Positions 15,520 to 25,779 of a DNA stretch of 41,219 nucleotides are shown in pieces; within the stretch, counting starts at the first letter, position 1; each line of letters begins with the position of its first letter. The position numbers were made by a program, and so were the translations under genes. Under the pieces are notes generated by a model, which was not told the origin of the DNA, did not search any database, and was given only the letters and a program-made list of their open reading frames with translations. The DNA comes from Nitrospirota bacterium (GTDB taxonomy: Bacteria > JACPQY01), in the NCBI GenBank assembly GCA_016180645.1, contig JACPAV010000029.1, positions 1-41,219 of the forward strand, given 5' to 3'.

Positions 15520-16095
15520 ATCCAATCCAAAGAACCGCGTGCCAATCGGCACATCCGTGCCAGCCTCGTCCGGGTGATCGATGAAACCGGCAAGCAACTC
15601 GGAATTCTCGCGCTGTCCGACGCGCTCCGAGAGGCGGACAACAGGGGTTACGATTTAGTGGAGGTCGCGCCGGGGGTCCATCCGCCCGTCTGCCGCATCA
15701 TGGATTACGGTCGATATCGGTATCAACTCAAGCAGAAAGAGAAGGAGCAGCTGCGCCATCAGCGGCATCTCACGCTGAAAGAAATGAAATTCGGTCTGAA
15801 GATCGGAGCGCACGATCTGGATATCAAGGTCGGCCACGTCAGGCGGTTCCTCATGGCTGGCCATAAGACCAAGATTACGGTATATTTCCGCGGCCGGGAG
15901 ATCATTCGCCCCGAGTTCGGGTTTGACATGGTGAACCGGGTCATCCAGAAGGTGCATGACATCAGCATTGTGGACAGCCCGCCCAAACAGGAGGGGAAGC
16001 AGATCAATCTGGTGCTGGCGCCGCATATTCGTGAAGTGCGGAAAGAAGTGGCGAAGCCGGCCGGACAGACCCCTTCGCCCGAACCGGCCGCCTGA
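15520..16095 (+). CDS. infC: translation initiation factor IF-3 with AUC start codon
   Basis: IF3 binds the 30S subunit, prevents premature 50S joining and rejects non-canonical start codons. A near-perfect AGGAGGT (15508-15514) lies five bases before ATC at 15520, and the frame from there reads [20 protein letters not shown], matching the IF3 N-terminus. No ATG, GTG or TTG is available before conserved residues. An AUU/AUC start is the classic device by which IF3 limits its own synthesis. The 191-residue protein has [10 protein letters not shown] (55-64), the linker helix, and the C-domain [20 protein letters not shown]. Residue 92 is Gly in [10 protein letters not shown], where E. coli has Arg99. 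The tail [13 protein letters not shown] is a short low-complexity extension. Confidence 0.95.
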   Translation: MQSKEPRANRHIRASLVRVIDETGKQLGILALSDALREADNRGYDLVEVAPGVHPPVCRIMDYGRYRYQLKQKEKEQLRHQRHLTLKEMKFGLKIGAHDLDIKVGHVRRFLMAGHKTKITVYFRGREIIRPEFGFDMVNRVIQKVHDISIVDSPPKQEGKQINLVLAPHIREVRKEVAKPAGQTPSPEPAA

Positions 16096-16126
16096 TCTTC
16101 CGCGGGCAAAGAAACAGGAGGACTTC

Positions 16127-16324
16127 ATGCCGAAAATGAAAACGCACCGGGGCGCGAAAAAGCGCCTGCGGGCGACGGGAAGCGGTCGACTGAAACGCGA
16201 CCACGCGTACACGAGCCACATCTTCAGCGGGAAGACCCGCAAATCGAAACGGCACCATCGCAAATCCGCCTTGGTTTCGGAGCGCGATTTCTCCCGCGTC
16301 CGCAAGCTCTTGCCCTACGCCTGA
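16127..16324 (+). CDS. rpmI: ribosomal protein L35
   Basis: 65 residues: [20 protein letters not shown], then [24 protein letters not shown] and the terminal RKLLPYA. Highly basic with the family's N-terminal [13 protein letters not shown] signature. AGGAGGA lies four bases upstream of the ATG. Located between infC and rplT as in most bacteria, where L20 usually represses the pair; no specific L20-binding structure was verified here. Confidence 0.97.
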   Translation: MPKMKTHRGAKKRLRATGSGRLKRDHAYTSHIFSGKTRKSKRHHRKSALVSERDFSRVRKLLPYA

Positions 16325-16375
16325 CTTTCTGATAGGCAAGACCCGTCAAACGCTGAGTTCTAAAGGAGATTTTCC

Positions 16376-16762
16376 ATGCCGAGAGCGAGAGGTGGATACA
16401 AAACGCGGAGACGCCGCAAGAAGATCCTGGCGCGCGCCAAGGGTTTCTGGGGACGGCGGAACCGTATCTACAAGGCGGCCAAGGAGACGGTCCACCGGGC
16501 GTGGCGGTATGAATACCGGTCTCGCCGTCTCAAGAAGCGTGACTTTCGCGCGCTCTGGATTCAGCGGATCAACGCCGGCGCCCGTGAACAGCACCTTACG
16601 TACAGCCAGCTCGTGAGCGGACTGAGAAAGAAAGGCATCGCCGTCAATCGGAAGATGCTGTCGGAGCTTGCGGTGAACGATCCGGTCGGCTTCACGAAGC
16701 TGGCCGAGTCGGCCCGGCAAGCCCTCCAACTGCCGAATCCCGCCCCCGCCGGACAGGCCTGA
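16376..16762 (+). CDS. rplT: ribosomal protein L20
   Basis: 128 residues with the long basic N-terminal extension MPRARGGYKTRRRRKKILA, the AKGFWGRRNRIYKAAKETVH core and INAGAREQHLTYSQLVSGLR. It has a short extra C-terminal tail (LPNPAPAGQA) beyond the typical 117-120 residues. AAAGGAG precedes the ATG. Assembles 23S rRNA and normally acts as translational repressor of its operon. Confidence 0.97.
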   Translation: MPRARGGYKTRRRRKKILARAKGFWGRRNRIYKAAKETVHRAWRYEYRSRRLKKRDFRALWIQRINAGAREQHLTYSQLVSGLRKKGIAVNRKMLSELAVNDPVGFTKLAESARQALQLPNPAPAGQA

Positions 16763-16785
16763 CCGGTCTGCCCCCCTCTCCCTCG

Positions 16786-17792
<1,007 letters not shown>

Positions 17793-17796
<4 letters not shown>

Positions 17797-19883
17797 AAGT
17801 CCTCTGGAGCTGGCTCAAAGAAGTGTCCGGGCTTGAGATCGAGCCGGAGGAGGCGGCTCGCCGCCTGACCCTGGCGGGGCTTGAAGTCGACAGCGTCCTC
17901 CCCATCGACGAGGAGAAACAAAGCGATGCGCTCCTGGACGTCAATGTAACCCCGAACAGGCCCGACTGTCTTTCGGTGGCGGGTCTGGGCCGGGAGCTGA
18001 GGGTTCTGTTCGGACGGGGCAGGCCGGCCACGACACCGGTGAAACTGAAAGAAGGCTCCGTCCGGACCGCCGGCCGGGCCTCCGTCAAGATTGCCTGCCC
18101 GCGGGAATGTCCGAGGTACACCGGCCGGGTGATCCTGAATGTCAGCATCGGTCCATCCTCCCCGCTCATCGCCTACCGCCTGCAGAAGATGGGGCTTCGT
18201 CCCATCAATAATGTTGTGGACGTGACGAACTACATCCTTCTGGAGATGGGCCAGCCTCTTCACGCCTTCGATCTGGCGCTGATCGAAGGAGGAAAGATCA
18301 TCGTGCGGAGGCAGGGCGGTCCCGGCAACTTTATTACGCTCGACGGCCAACAGCGTGAGTTGGCGGATGGGGACGTGTTGATCTGTGATGCGGAACGGCC
18401 CGTGGCGCTGGGCGGCATCATGGGCGGGATGAATACGGAGATCCGAGCCACCACCCGGGATGTTTTCCTGGAGAGCGCGTACTTCGATCCGGCCACCATT
18501 CGTCGAACGGCGAAGCGGCTGAAGATCCTCACGGAATCCTCCTTCCGATTCGAGCGCGGAGTCGATGTGGAAGGGGTTCCGGTCGCTCTCGATCGGGCGG
18601 CGGCGCTCCTCCAGGAAAATGCCGGCGGAGAGATTTGTCCGGGAGCGCTGGATGTGTACCCCAAGCCGATCAAGCGCAAACGGCTTCGTTTCGACGTCGC
18701 CGCCGTGGAGCGGCACACCGGCGTCAAGCTACAGGCGAAACCCTGTGAGAAAATGTTCGGTCAGCTCGGCATGAAGGTCCGCCGGCGATCCCCAAACACG
18801 CTGGACGTCACCCCTCCTCCCTGGCGGGTGGACCTGGACAAGGAAATCGACCTTGTGGAGGAGGCGATCCGAATCTGTGGATACGAGCACATTCCCTCGG
18901 AGCTCCCCCCCACGCGGGTAAGATCCGCAGGTCCCGGCGTCGATCGGGCCTTGGAGCGTGAGATCCGTCAGAGGCTCGCGGCCTCCGGGTTTCAGGAAAT
19001 CATCACGCCCTCCTTTTCTTCGCGGCACACTCTGGAAGTGCTCGCCGGGCGCACGGCGCCCCCGGACATGGAGCCCATCGAAATTCTCAATCCGCTCAGC
19101 GAAGAGCAGGGATACGTCCGTCCCTCGCTCCTGCCCTCGCTCATCGGGGTGATGGCCTACAACCTTCGCCACGGCCGGAAATCGGTGAAGCTGTTTGAAA
19201 TCGGCTCCGTCTACTTATATAAGAAATCGAATCGAATGGTTGAAGAATCGCCCATAGCGTGCGCAGGACTCGCCCATGTGGGCGGGGCCCCGCGCGAATC
19301 GTTTCTCGAACTCAAGGGCGGAATCGAAACGCTCCTCGACGGGCTGGGTGTCCCTTCGGTTGCCTTCCGCGACAAACCGTCCGAACTCTATGCGCCGGAG
19401 GAGAGCATCGGGGTGTTTTCGAGCGACACGCTATTGGGATCGATGGGACTCATCCGGAAGAACGTGCTAGGCGCGCTGGACCTCGATGCGGAGGCTTGGG
19501 TGGCGGAGTTGGACGTGAGGGCGCTCCTCGGCGCCTGGCATCCTGTTCGCCACATCGCTTCGTTCTCAAGGTTCCCGTCCGTCGTCCGTGACCTTGCCTT
19601 GGTGGTGGATGAGCATGTGACGTGCGACGGTCTGCTGGCGGAGATCCGGGGGCAGTCGGTTCCTTTCTTGGAGAGCATCGAGCCCTACGATGAATACCGG
19701 GGATCCCAGGTGGCGCCGGGCAAGAAGAGCCTGGCGCTCCGGCTTACGTTTTCCCGTCAGGATCGGACGTTCACCGACGAGGAAATCCATCAGGCCCTGG
19801 GCCTTTTGGCGGAGGCCCTGAAATCGAAGGGCGCGGGTTTACGTGAAACCAATTCCGGGCTATACACGGGAAGCCGTGAATAG
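17793..19883 (+). CDS. pheT: phenylalanyl-tRNA synthetase beta subunit lacking the tRNA-binding OB-fold insert
   Basis: The start is TTG 17793 overlapping the pheS TGA (TTGA), giving 696 residues against about 800 in most bacteria. The N-terminus MKVLWSWLKEVSGLEIEPEE is standard, but after GLEVDSV (about residue 35) the sequence goes directly to ALLDVNVTPNRPDCLSV (46-62). The roughly 110-residue EMAP/OB-fold (tRNA_bind, B2) domain usually placed there is missing. The B3/B4 editing region (NNVVDVTNYILLEMGQPLHA), B5 and the class II-like core are intact, and the C-terminal FDX-ACB domain (SFSRFPSVVRDLALVVDE to GLYTGSRE) is present. The deletion is clean and in frame. Confidence 0.95.
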
Positions 19884-19936
19884 TGTTCCGGGGCGAAGCC
19901 GCCCGGGAACTTGAGGCTGCTAAAGGAGGTGAATTC

Positions 19937-20230
19937 GTGGGAAATACGTTGACCAAGGCGGACCTGATCGAGGGCATCCACCAGACCGTCGGGATTCCGC
20001 GGAGCGAGTCCGGGCGGATTGTGGAAAGGACGCTGGATGTGATCAAGAAATCGCTGGAAACCGGCGAGAAGGTGAAGATTTCCGGTTTTGGAAGTTTCGA
20101 GGTCCGGCACAAGAAGGCCCGGAAGGGACGCAACCCCAAGACCGCGGAAACCATCATCCTGCCGCCGCATCGCGTGGTGGTATTCAAGGCCAGCCACGTC
20201 CTCCGCAAATCGCTGAATCGTGCCTCCTAA
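19937..20230 (+). CDS. ihfA: integration host factor alpha subunit
   Basis: 97 residues from GTG 19937, chosen because AAAGGAGGTG lies just upstream; the frame itself opens further back. It reads NTLTKADLIEGIHQ, the core GEKVKISGFGSFEVRHKKAR and the DNA-intercalating arm KGRNPKTAETIILPPHRVVVF. IHF alpha bends DNA as a heterodimer with IHF beta. The position behind pheT, with a MerR-type gene following, is the usual proteobacterial arrangement. Confidence 0.93.
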   Translation: MGNTLTKADLIEGIHQTVGIPRSESGRIVERTLDVIKKSLETGEKVKISGFGSFEVRHKKARKGRNPKTAETIILPPHRVVVFKASHVLRKSLNRAS

Positions 20231-20570
20231 GCGGCTACCGGACAAGGTTTACTACAGGATCGGTGAAATCAGCCGGTACACAGGACTGGAGCCTTACGTG
20301 TTGAGATACTGGGAAACGGAGTTCGAGCAATTGGCGCCGCAGAAGAGCGGAAGCCGGCAAAGGCTCTATCGGCGCCCGGACGTGGATTTGATCCTCCACA
20401 TCAAGGAACTTCTCTACGAACAGGGCTACACGATCGAGGGAGCCAAGAAATCGCTGCACCGTCGCGCGAAGCCGGTGGGCACCGACCATCTTCCGGAGTC
20501 CGTTCGCGAAGGCCTTCGCACGATCCGGAGAGAACTGACCTCCATCATTGAAATCTTGAAAGAATCATAG
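20220..20570 (+). CDS. MerR-family transcriptional regulator
   Basis: 116 residues from GTG 20220, overlapping ihfA by 11 bases. The N-terminal winged helix reads [20 protein letters not shown], then WETEF and [20 protein letters not shown]; the C-terminal part is a short coiled-coil dimerisation helix ([19 protein letters not shown]). No effector-binding Cys is present. This short MerR type regularly follows ihfA in delta- and gammaproteobacteria. Targets unknown. Confidence 0.88.
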   Translation: MPPKRLPDKVYYRIGEISRYTGLEPYVLRYWETEFEQLAPQKSGSRQRLYRRPDVDLILHIKELLYEQGYTIEGAKKSLHRRAKPVGTDHLPESVREGLRTIRRELTSIIEILKES

Positions 20571-20584
20571 AAGGATGGAACAAT

Positions 20585-20602
20585 CCCGCCGAAAACGGCG
20601 GG
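20585..20602 (+). promoter_or_regulatory. hairpin in the gap leader
   Basis: CCCGCCG and CGGCGGG close an AAAA loop 24 bases upstream of the gap ATG and just before its GGAGGAG ribosome site. There is no T-run, so it is not a standard terminator; it may stabilise the message or attenuate read-through from merR. Confidence 0.5.
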
Positions 20603-20625
20603 AGGGTTCGGAGGAGTCACACATC

Positions 20626-21639
20626 ATGGGAAAGACAAAGATCGGTATCAACGGGTTTGGCCGGATCGGCCGGTGCGTGGTGCGGGTCCTCACCGCCCAG
20701 AAGCGCGAACTGGAGGTCGTGGCGATCAACGATCTGTACGATACCGCGACCCTCGCCCACCTGCTCAAATACGATTCGATTCACGGACGGTTTCCGGGAG
20801 ACATTCGCGCGGAGGGAAAGGCCCTCGTATTCAACGACCAGAAAGCCGTGATTACGGCGGAAAGAGACCCCGCGAAAATTCCATGGAAGGATCTGGGCGC
20901 GGACATTGTGCTGGAGAGCACCGGCCTGTTCACCGAGCGCGAAAAGGCAGAGGCGCACCTGAAAGCCGGCGCGAAAAAGGTCATCATCTCGGCCCCGGCG
21001 AAAAATCCGGACGCAACGTTTGTCATGGGCGTGAACCACAAAACGTTCGATCCCAAGAAACATCACGTCGTATCCAACGCCTCCTGCACCACGAACTGTC
21101 TCGCGCCCGTGGCTTGGACGCTCCTCAAAAATTTCGGAATCGTTCGGGGCCTTATGACCACCGTCCATTCCTACACCAACGACCAGCGTCTGCTGGATCT
21201 TCCGCACAAGGATCTTCGGCGGGCACGCGCGGCCGCCGCCTCGATGATTCCCACGAGCACAGGGGCCGCCAAGGCCATCCACCTCGTGATTCCGGAGTTG
21301 TCGGGGAAGCTGGACGGTCTGTCCATCCGGGTCCCGACCCAGAACGTTTCGGTGGTGGACCTCGTCGTCGAGACGGAGAAAGACACCTCCGTGGAGCAGG
21401 TGAACGCGGCGATGAAGGCCGCTTCCGAGAAGGATCTGAAGGGCATCATGGGCTTCGAGACCGAACCGCTTGTTTCCGTCGATTTCAACGGGGATGCGCG
21501 ATCGGCCGTGGTGGATGCCGGATCCACCGCCGTGATCGGCAAGCGGATGGTGAAAGTGCTCGCGTGGTACGACAACGAGTGGGGATTCTCTAACCGGATG
21601 ACGGATCTGACCGAATATGTCGCTCATCAAATATCTTGA
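20626..21639 (+). CDS. gap: glyceraldehyde-3-phosphate dehydrogenase
   Basis: 337 residues, type I NAD-dependent GAPDH. The Rossmann motif [14 protein letters not shown] (Asp favouring NAD), catalytic Cys154 in [38 protein letters not shown] region and [12 protein letters not shown] are all present. The start ATG 20626 follows GGAGGAG. It converts GAP to 1,3-bisphosphoglycerate, which the next gene product uses. Its 3' end overlaps pgk by 23 bases. Confidence 0.97.
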   Translation: MGKTKIGINGFGRIGRCVVRVLTAQKRELEVVAINDLYDTATLAHLLKYDSIHGRFPGDIRAEGKALVFNDQKAVITAERDPAKIPWKDLGADIVLESTGLFTEREKAEAHLKAGAKKVIISAPAKNPDATFVMGVNHKTFDPKKHHVVSNASCTTNCLAPVAWTLLKNFGIVRGLMTTVHSYTNDQRLLDLPHKDLRRARAAAASMIPTSTGAAKAIHLVIPELSGKLDGLSIRVPTQNVSVVDLVVETEKDTSVEQVNAAMKAASEKDLKGIMGFETEPLVSVDFNGDARSAVVDAGSTAVIGKRMVKVLAWYDNEWGFSNRMTDLTEYVAHQIS

Positions 21640-22858
21640 CGAAATCGACCTGAAGGCGAACCGCGTCCTCCTGCGCGCGGACCTCAACGTTCCCGTCGAT
21701 TCGAGCGGACGGGTCACAGACGATACGCGCATCACCGCCGCGCTGGACAGCATCCGCTACATCCTGAATCGGCGTTGCAAGCTGACGATTTGTTCGCATC
21801 GTGGGAGGCCGAAGGATGGGCCGGACCCGAAACTGAGCCTGATGCCGGCGGCCGAAATGCTGTCCCGCCTCTTGGGCACGGAGGTCATCCTCTCGGATGA
21901 ACCCGGGGGGGCGGCGGCGCTCCAGCAAGCCATGGCGCTCAAGCCCGACCAAGTCCTGCTCTTGGAGAATTTGAGATTCCATCCGGGCGAAAAGAAAAAC
22001 GATCCGAAGTTTGTCGATTCGCTCGCCAAGTTCGGCGAGATATTTGTGAACGATGCCTTCGGAGTCGTCCACCGACCCCATGCCTCCGTGGTAGGCATCC
22101 CCAAAGTGGTGAAGAAATCGGTGGGAGGCTTTCTTCTCAAGCGCGAACTTTTCAAGCTCAGCCGTCTTCTCCAGGAGCCGGACCGCCCGTATCTCGCCGT
22201 TCTGGGCGGCGCGAAGGTGTCCGACAAGATCGGGCTAATCTACAACCTGGCGGACAAAGTGGACACGATCATCGTTGGCGGCGCCATGGCCTACACGTTC
22301 CTCAAGGCCCAGGGCATTTCCGTGGGGAAGTCGCTGGTGGAGGCCGACAAGCTGGCCGTGGCCGAGGAGATCATCCACCACTGCCGCCAACTGGGCGTCA
22401 ATGTCCTTTTCCCGGTGGATCATCTGGTCACGGCGAAGATCGAGGACGAGGAGAAGGCCGAAGTGACGCGCGGCGCGGATATTCCGAACGGAATGACGGG
22501 TGTGGATATCGGACCCAAGTCGATCGACCTCTTCTGCCGGCATATCGCACGGGCGCGGACGATTTTTTGGAACGGTCCCATGGGCATTTTTGAAACGCAG
22601 GCGTACTCCAAGGGGACGATCACCCTGGCGCGCCGGATCGCAGAGTGCATGGCCTACACGGTGGGCGGCGGTGGCGACACCCTGGCGGGCGTCCGTCAGG
22701 CGGGCGTCATGGCGTGGTTCACGCACTTGTCCACGGGAGGCGGCGCGGCGATGGAGTTTCTCGAAGGGGCCGCCCTTCCGGGGCTGGTGGCGCTTGCCGA
22801 TGCGGCGAAAAGGGATTCGGAAACCGACGGACCGGCGGCCACCGCCCGGGCGAACTGA
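21617..22858 (+). CDS. pgk: phosphoglycerate kinase
   Basis: 413 residues: [57 protein letters not shown] and the nucleotide loop [10 protein letters not shown] cover both lobes. A short non-conserved tail ([15 protein letters not shown]) precedes the TGA. The homologous TpiA N-terminus begins one base after that stop, in the +1 frame. Confidence 0.97.
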   Translation: MSLIKYLDEIDLKANRVLLRADLNVPVDSSGRVTDDTRITAALDSIRYILNRRCKLTICSHRGRPKDGPDPKLSLMPAAEMLSRLLGTEVILSDEPGGAAALQQAMALKPDQVLLLENLRFHPGEKKNDPKFVDSLAKFGEIFVNDAFGVVHRPHASVVGIPKVVKKSVGGFLLKRELFKLSRLLQEPDRPYLAVLGGAKVSDKIGLIYNLADKVDTIIVGGAMAYTFLKAQGISVGKSLVEADKLAVAEEIIHHCRQLGVNVLFPVDHLVTAKIEDEEKAEVTRGADIPNGMTGVDIGPKSIDLFCRHIARARTIFWNGPMGIFETQAYSKGTITLARRIAECMAYTVGGGGDTLAGVRQAGVMAWFTHLSTGGGAAMEFLEGAALPGLVALADAAKRDSETDGPAATARAN

Positions 22859-22859
22859 A

Positions 22860-23630
22860 ATTAAGAAGCGAACTCCCCTCATCTCGGGAAACTGGAAAAT
22901 GGTTCCGACCCTTCAGGAAGGTCTCGCATTGGCCGAGCATCTCAAGAAAGAACTTCCCGCCCAGGGAAAAACCCGCGTGACCGTACATCCCCCCTTCCCG
23001 GGGCTGAAACCGGTGGGACAGATCCTTGCCGGCAGCCGCATCGGGCTTGGGGCGCAGGATATGCACTGGGAGGAGAAGGGCGCCTACACCGGTGAAGTAT
23101 CGGCGCCGATGTTGATGGAGGTGGGATGCCAGTATGTCATCATCGGCCACTCGGAACGTCGCCAGTTTTTCGGGGAAACCAATGAGACGGCCTCGAAAAA
23201 GGTTGCCTCCGCGGTGAAGCATGGGCTTTGTCCCATCCTGTGCGTCGGGGAGACCTTGGAGGAACGCAAGAAAGGGAATACTCTGGCCAAAGTGGAGTCC
23301 CAGGTACGAGAAGGATTGGCCGGCATTGCCCAAGCGGGGCCGGTCGTGCGCTTCGTCATGGCCTATGAGCCTGTCTGGGCCATCGGAACGGGCGTGACTC
23401 CGAAACCGGAGGAAGCGCAGGAAGTCCACGGCTTGATTCGACGCACGCTCCAGAGCCTGATGGGAGCGGCCGCCGAGACCGTTCCCATTCAATACGGCGG
23501 GAGCGTGACGCCGGAGAATGCGGGGCCATTTCTCGGACAGGCGGACATCGATGGAGCACTGGTAGGGGGCGCCAGTTTGAAAGCGGAGAGTTTTCTGAAA
23601 ATTATTATGACAGCGGAGGCACTGACATGA
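22860..23630 (+). CDS. tpiA: triosephosphate isomerase, start codon not canonical at homologous N-terminus
   Basis: The frame from ATT 22860 reads IKKRTPLISGNWKM with catalytic Lys13, then IIGHSERRQFFGE (His), MAYEPVWAIGTG (Glu), IQYGGSVTPENA and GALVGGASLKAESF: a complete 256-residue TIM barrel. ATT lies one base after the pgk TGA. The only nearby in-frame canonical start is ATG 22800, which would add 20 residues ([20 protein letters not shown]) overlapping pgk in another frame. A +1 frameshift at AAC-TGA could also join PGK to TPI. The stop overlaps the secG ATG. Confidence 0.92.
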   Translation: MKKRTPLISGNWKMVPTLQEGLALAEHLKKELPAQGKTRVTVHPPFPGLKPVGQILAGSRIGLGAQDMHWEEKGAYTGEVSAPMLMEVGCQYVIIGHSERRQFFGETNETASKKVASAVKHGLCPILCVGETLEERKKGNTLAKVESQVREGLAGIAQAGPVVRFVMAYEPVWAIGTGVTPKPEEAQEVHGLIRRTLQSLMGAAAETVPIQYGGSVTPENAGPFLGQADIDGALVGGASLKAESFLKIIMTAEALT

Positions 23631-24079
23631 CGGCCATCTTGATTACGATCCACATTCTCAGCGCGCTGGTGCTGGTTCTGAGCATTCTCCTTCAGCCCGG
23701 CCGAAGCTCCGGGTTCAGCGTGACCTTCAGTGAGACGGCCACGGCGATCTTCGGCGGAAAGGGAGCCACCAGCTTTCTGGAGAAGGTTACCGCCGGCGCG
23801 GCGGCCGTGTTCATTCTCACTTCCGTGACGCTGGCGATCCGAATGGGTCGGGGCGGGGGCGGCAGCGTGATGCAAGACGTGAAGACTCCGCCTCCCGTTA
23901 CGGCCCCCGAGGCCTTGCCAGTACCCACTTCACCTTCGGCGGTGAATCCGCCCGCAGCAGCACCGCCGTCGGCTACCCCCGAGGCATCGCCGCCCGCCGT
24001 GGAAGGATCCCAGGCGCCGGCAGCTCCAGCGCCACCCGCCCAAGCCCCCGTCGCCCCACCGCCATCGGCACCGCGGTAG
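23627..24079 (+). CDS. secG: preprotein translocase subunit SecG with Pro/Ala-rich tail
   Basis: 150 residues. Two membrane helices (about 3-22 and 52-72) flank the conserved loop LLQPGRSSGFSVTFSETATAIFGGKGATSFLEK typical of SecG. A roughly 75-residue tail made almost entirely of Pro, Ala, Ser and Thr follows, longer than the core family. SecG assists SecYE protein export. ATGA overlap with tpiA indicates coupling, as in the common tpiA-secG pair. Confidence 0.9.
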   Translation: MTAILITIHILSALVLVLSILLQPGRSSGFSVTFSETATAIFGGKGATSFLEKVTAGAAAVFILTSVTLAIRMGRGGGGSVMQDVKTPPPVTAPEALPVPTSPSAVNPPAAAPPSATPEASPPAVEGSQAPAAPAPPAQAPVAPPPSAPR

Positions 24080-24096
24080 GAGGCGGTCCCCGCGTC

Positions 24097-24753
24097 GTTG
24101 ACACGATTGTCTTCGACCTGGACGGGACTCTCATCGATTCGCGGGAGGACATTGCCATCGCCGTGAACCACACGCTCGAGCATTTCGGCTACCGTAAGCT
24201 CGACCACGAAACAATCTACACCTTCATCGGGCGCGGTGCTGGCCCACTGCTCCAGGACAGTCTGAAAGCCATCGGCATCGACTTGGAGAACGTGAATCCG
24301 GCCATGTTTGAGACCGGCCGCTCGATCTTTATCCAGTTCTATTCGGATCACCTCCTGGATCACACCCGCCTCTACGAAGGGGTCTTGGACGTGCTGACGC
24401 ATTTTCAGAAGAAGAAGCTGGCCGTCCTGTCCAACAAGCCGGAAGTCCTTTCAAAGAAGATTCTTGAGGGGCTGAACATCGCCGGCTATTTCCAGCAAAT
24501 CTTTGGAGGCGAAAGTCTGCCGTACAAGAAACCGGACCCCAAAGCTCTGCTGGAGGCCATGGAACGAATCGGTGCGGTTCCGGCCTCCACCGCCTTTGTC
24601 GGGGACAGCACGATCGACTTGGAAACGGGCGCCGGCGCCGGCGTCTTCACCTGCGGAGTAACCTACGGTCTCGGCCACCCCGAAGACATCCGCGCACGCT
24701 GCCCGGACGTCCTCCTTGAAAAAATAACCGATCTGCCACAGTATCTCGCCTGA
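24097..24753 (+). CDS. HAD phosphatase, phosphoglycolate phosphatase-like; start uncertain
   Basis: A Gph-type HAD hydrolase of about 218 residues: nucleophile motif TIVFDLDGTLIDS, helical cap, motif II LAVLSNKPE, motif III Lys in PYKKPDPKALLE and motif IV FVGDSTIDLETGAGAG. The first canonical in-frame start (GTG 24163) would remove the catalytic DLDGT. The frame is open far back into secG without ATG, GTG or TTG. AGGAGG at 24078-24083 points to initiation near GTC 24094, GTT 24097 or ATT 24106; I place it at GTT for family length only. Likely substrate 2-phosphoglycolate or another phosphate ester. Confidence 0.75.
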   Translation, partial: VDTIVFDLDGTLIDSREDIAIAVNHTLEHFGYRKLDHETIYTFIGRGAGPLLQDSLKAIGIDLENVNPAMFETGRSIFIQFYSDHLLDHTRLYEGVLDVLTHFQKKKLAVLSNKPEVLSKKILEGLNIAGYFQQIFGGESLPYKKPDPKALLEAMERIGAVPASTAFVGDSTIDLETGAGAGVFTCGVTYGLGHPEDIRARCPDVLLEKITDLPQYLA

Positions 24754-24770
24754 TGCGTTCGGACATCTGC

Positions 24771-24829
24771 GTAGGGGAGGGTCTTCAGACCCTCCCGCAA
24801 AGAGGGAGCATCCAAGGATGCTCCGCTAC
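24771..24829. repeat. twin-hairpin element, copy A
   Basis: Outer GTAGGGGAG (from 24771) and CTCCGCTAC (to 24829) enclose two hairpins: GGGAGGGTCTTCAGACCCTCCC-type and GGGAGCATCCAAGGATGCTCC-type, separated by GCAAAGA. It lies 20 bases before trxB and would be in its leader. One outer base pair is altered relative to other copies. Confidence 0.88.
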
Positions 24830-24849
24830 GAGGAGGCACACCTACACCT

Positions 24850-25779
24850 ATGGACACGGAGCGTAAAGTCCTAATTCTTGGGTCCGGGTGCGCCGGGCTG
24901 ACGGCGGCGATCTACACGGCCCGGGCAAATCTCAAGCCGCTGGTGATCGAAGGGCTTCAGCCGGGCGGCCAACTGGCGACCACGACCGAAGTGGAGAACT
25001 TCCCCGGCTTCGAGCACGGCGTCCAGGGTCCCGACTTGATGACCACAATGCGGGCGCAGGCCAAACGCTTCGGAACCGAGATCGTGATGGACGAGATCAC
25101 CGCAGTGGATCTCAAGGCCCGACCGTTTCGAGTGATCGGCGGCGAGGGCGAAACACGGTGCGAGAGTCTTATCATTGCCACCGGCGCCTCGGCCAAGATG
25201 ATCGGACTGGACAAAGAAAAGAAGCTGATCGGTCGGGGCGTGTCCACCTGTGCCACCTGCGATGGCGCGTTCTTCAAGAACAAGCCCATCGTGGTGGTTG
25301 GGGGGGGGGATTCGGCGATGGAAGAGGCGATCTTCCTGACGCGGTTCGGCAGCTCGGTCGTTGTGGTCCATCGCCGGGACAAACTCCGCGCATCGAAAAT
25401 CATGCAGGATCGGGCATCGAAAAATCCCAAGATCACATTCGCCTGGAACAGCGTGGTGGAGGACATTAAGGACCAAGGCGGCAAGGTTGGCGGGGTGGTG
25501 CTTCGAAATATCGTCACGAAAGAACTGACGGAGACACCTTGCGAGGGCCTCTTCGTCGCCATCGGTCACAAGCCGAACTCCGAGCTGTTCAAAGGTGTCC
25601 TCGACATGGATGAAGTCGGCTACCTCAAGACGGTGAATGGCACGAGCGCGACGAAAATTCCCGGTGTCTTCGCGGCGGGCGACGTGGTCGACCGCCGCTA
25701 CCGTCAAGCCGTGACCGCCGCCGGCATGGGCTGCATGTCCGCCATCGACGCCGAACGTTATCTGGAGTCGCTTGAATAG
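24850..25779 (+). CDS. trxB: thioredoxin reductase
   Basis: 309 residues, low-molecular-weight TrxR. FAD motif GSGCAG (11-16; Cys replaces the usual Pro), redox-active CATC (134-137), NADPH motif GGGDSAMEEA with HRRDKLRAS, and the C-terminal FAD-binding GVFAAGDVVDRRYRQAVTAA. It passes electrons from NADPH to thioredoxin. It ends overlapping the next gene (TTGAATAG). Confidence 0.96.
   Translation: MDTERKVLILGSGCAGLTAAIYTARANLKPLVIEGLQPGGQLATTTEVENFPGFEHGVQGPDLMTTMRAQAKRFGTEIVMDEITAVDLKARPFRVIGGEGETRCESLIIATGASAKMIGLDKEKKLIGRGVSTCATCDGAFFKNKPIVVVGGGDSAMEEAIFLTRFGSSVVVVHRRDKLRASKIMQDRASKNPKITFAWNSVVEDIKDQGGKVGGVVLRNIVTKELTETPCEGLFVAIGHKPNSELFKGVLDMDEVGYLKTVNGTSATKIPGVFAAGDVVDRRYRQAVTAAGMGCMSAIDAERYLESLE

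Noticed and set aside
20585-20602. Intrinsic terminator between merR and gap
   Set aside because: The stem is good but no T-run follows; kept only as a leader hairpin.
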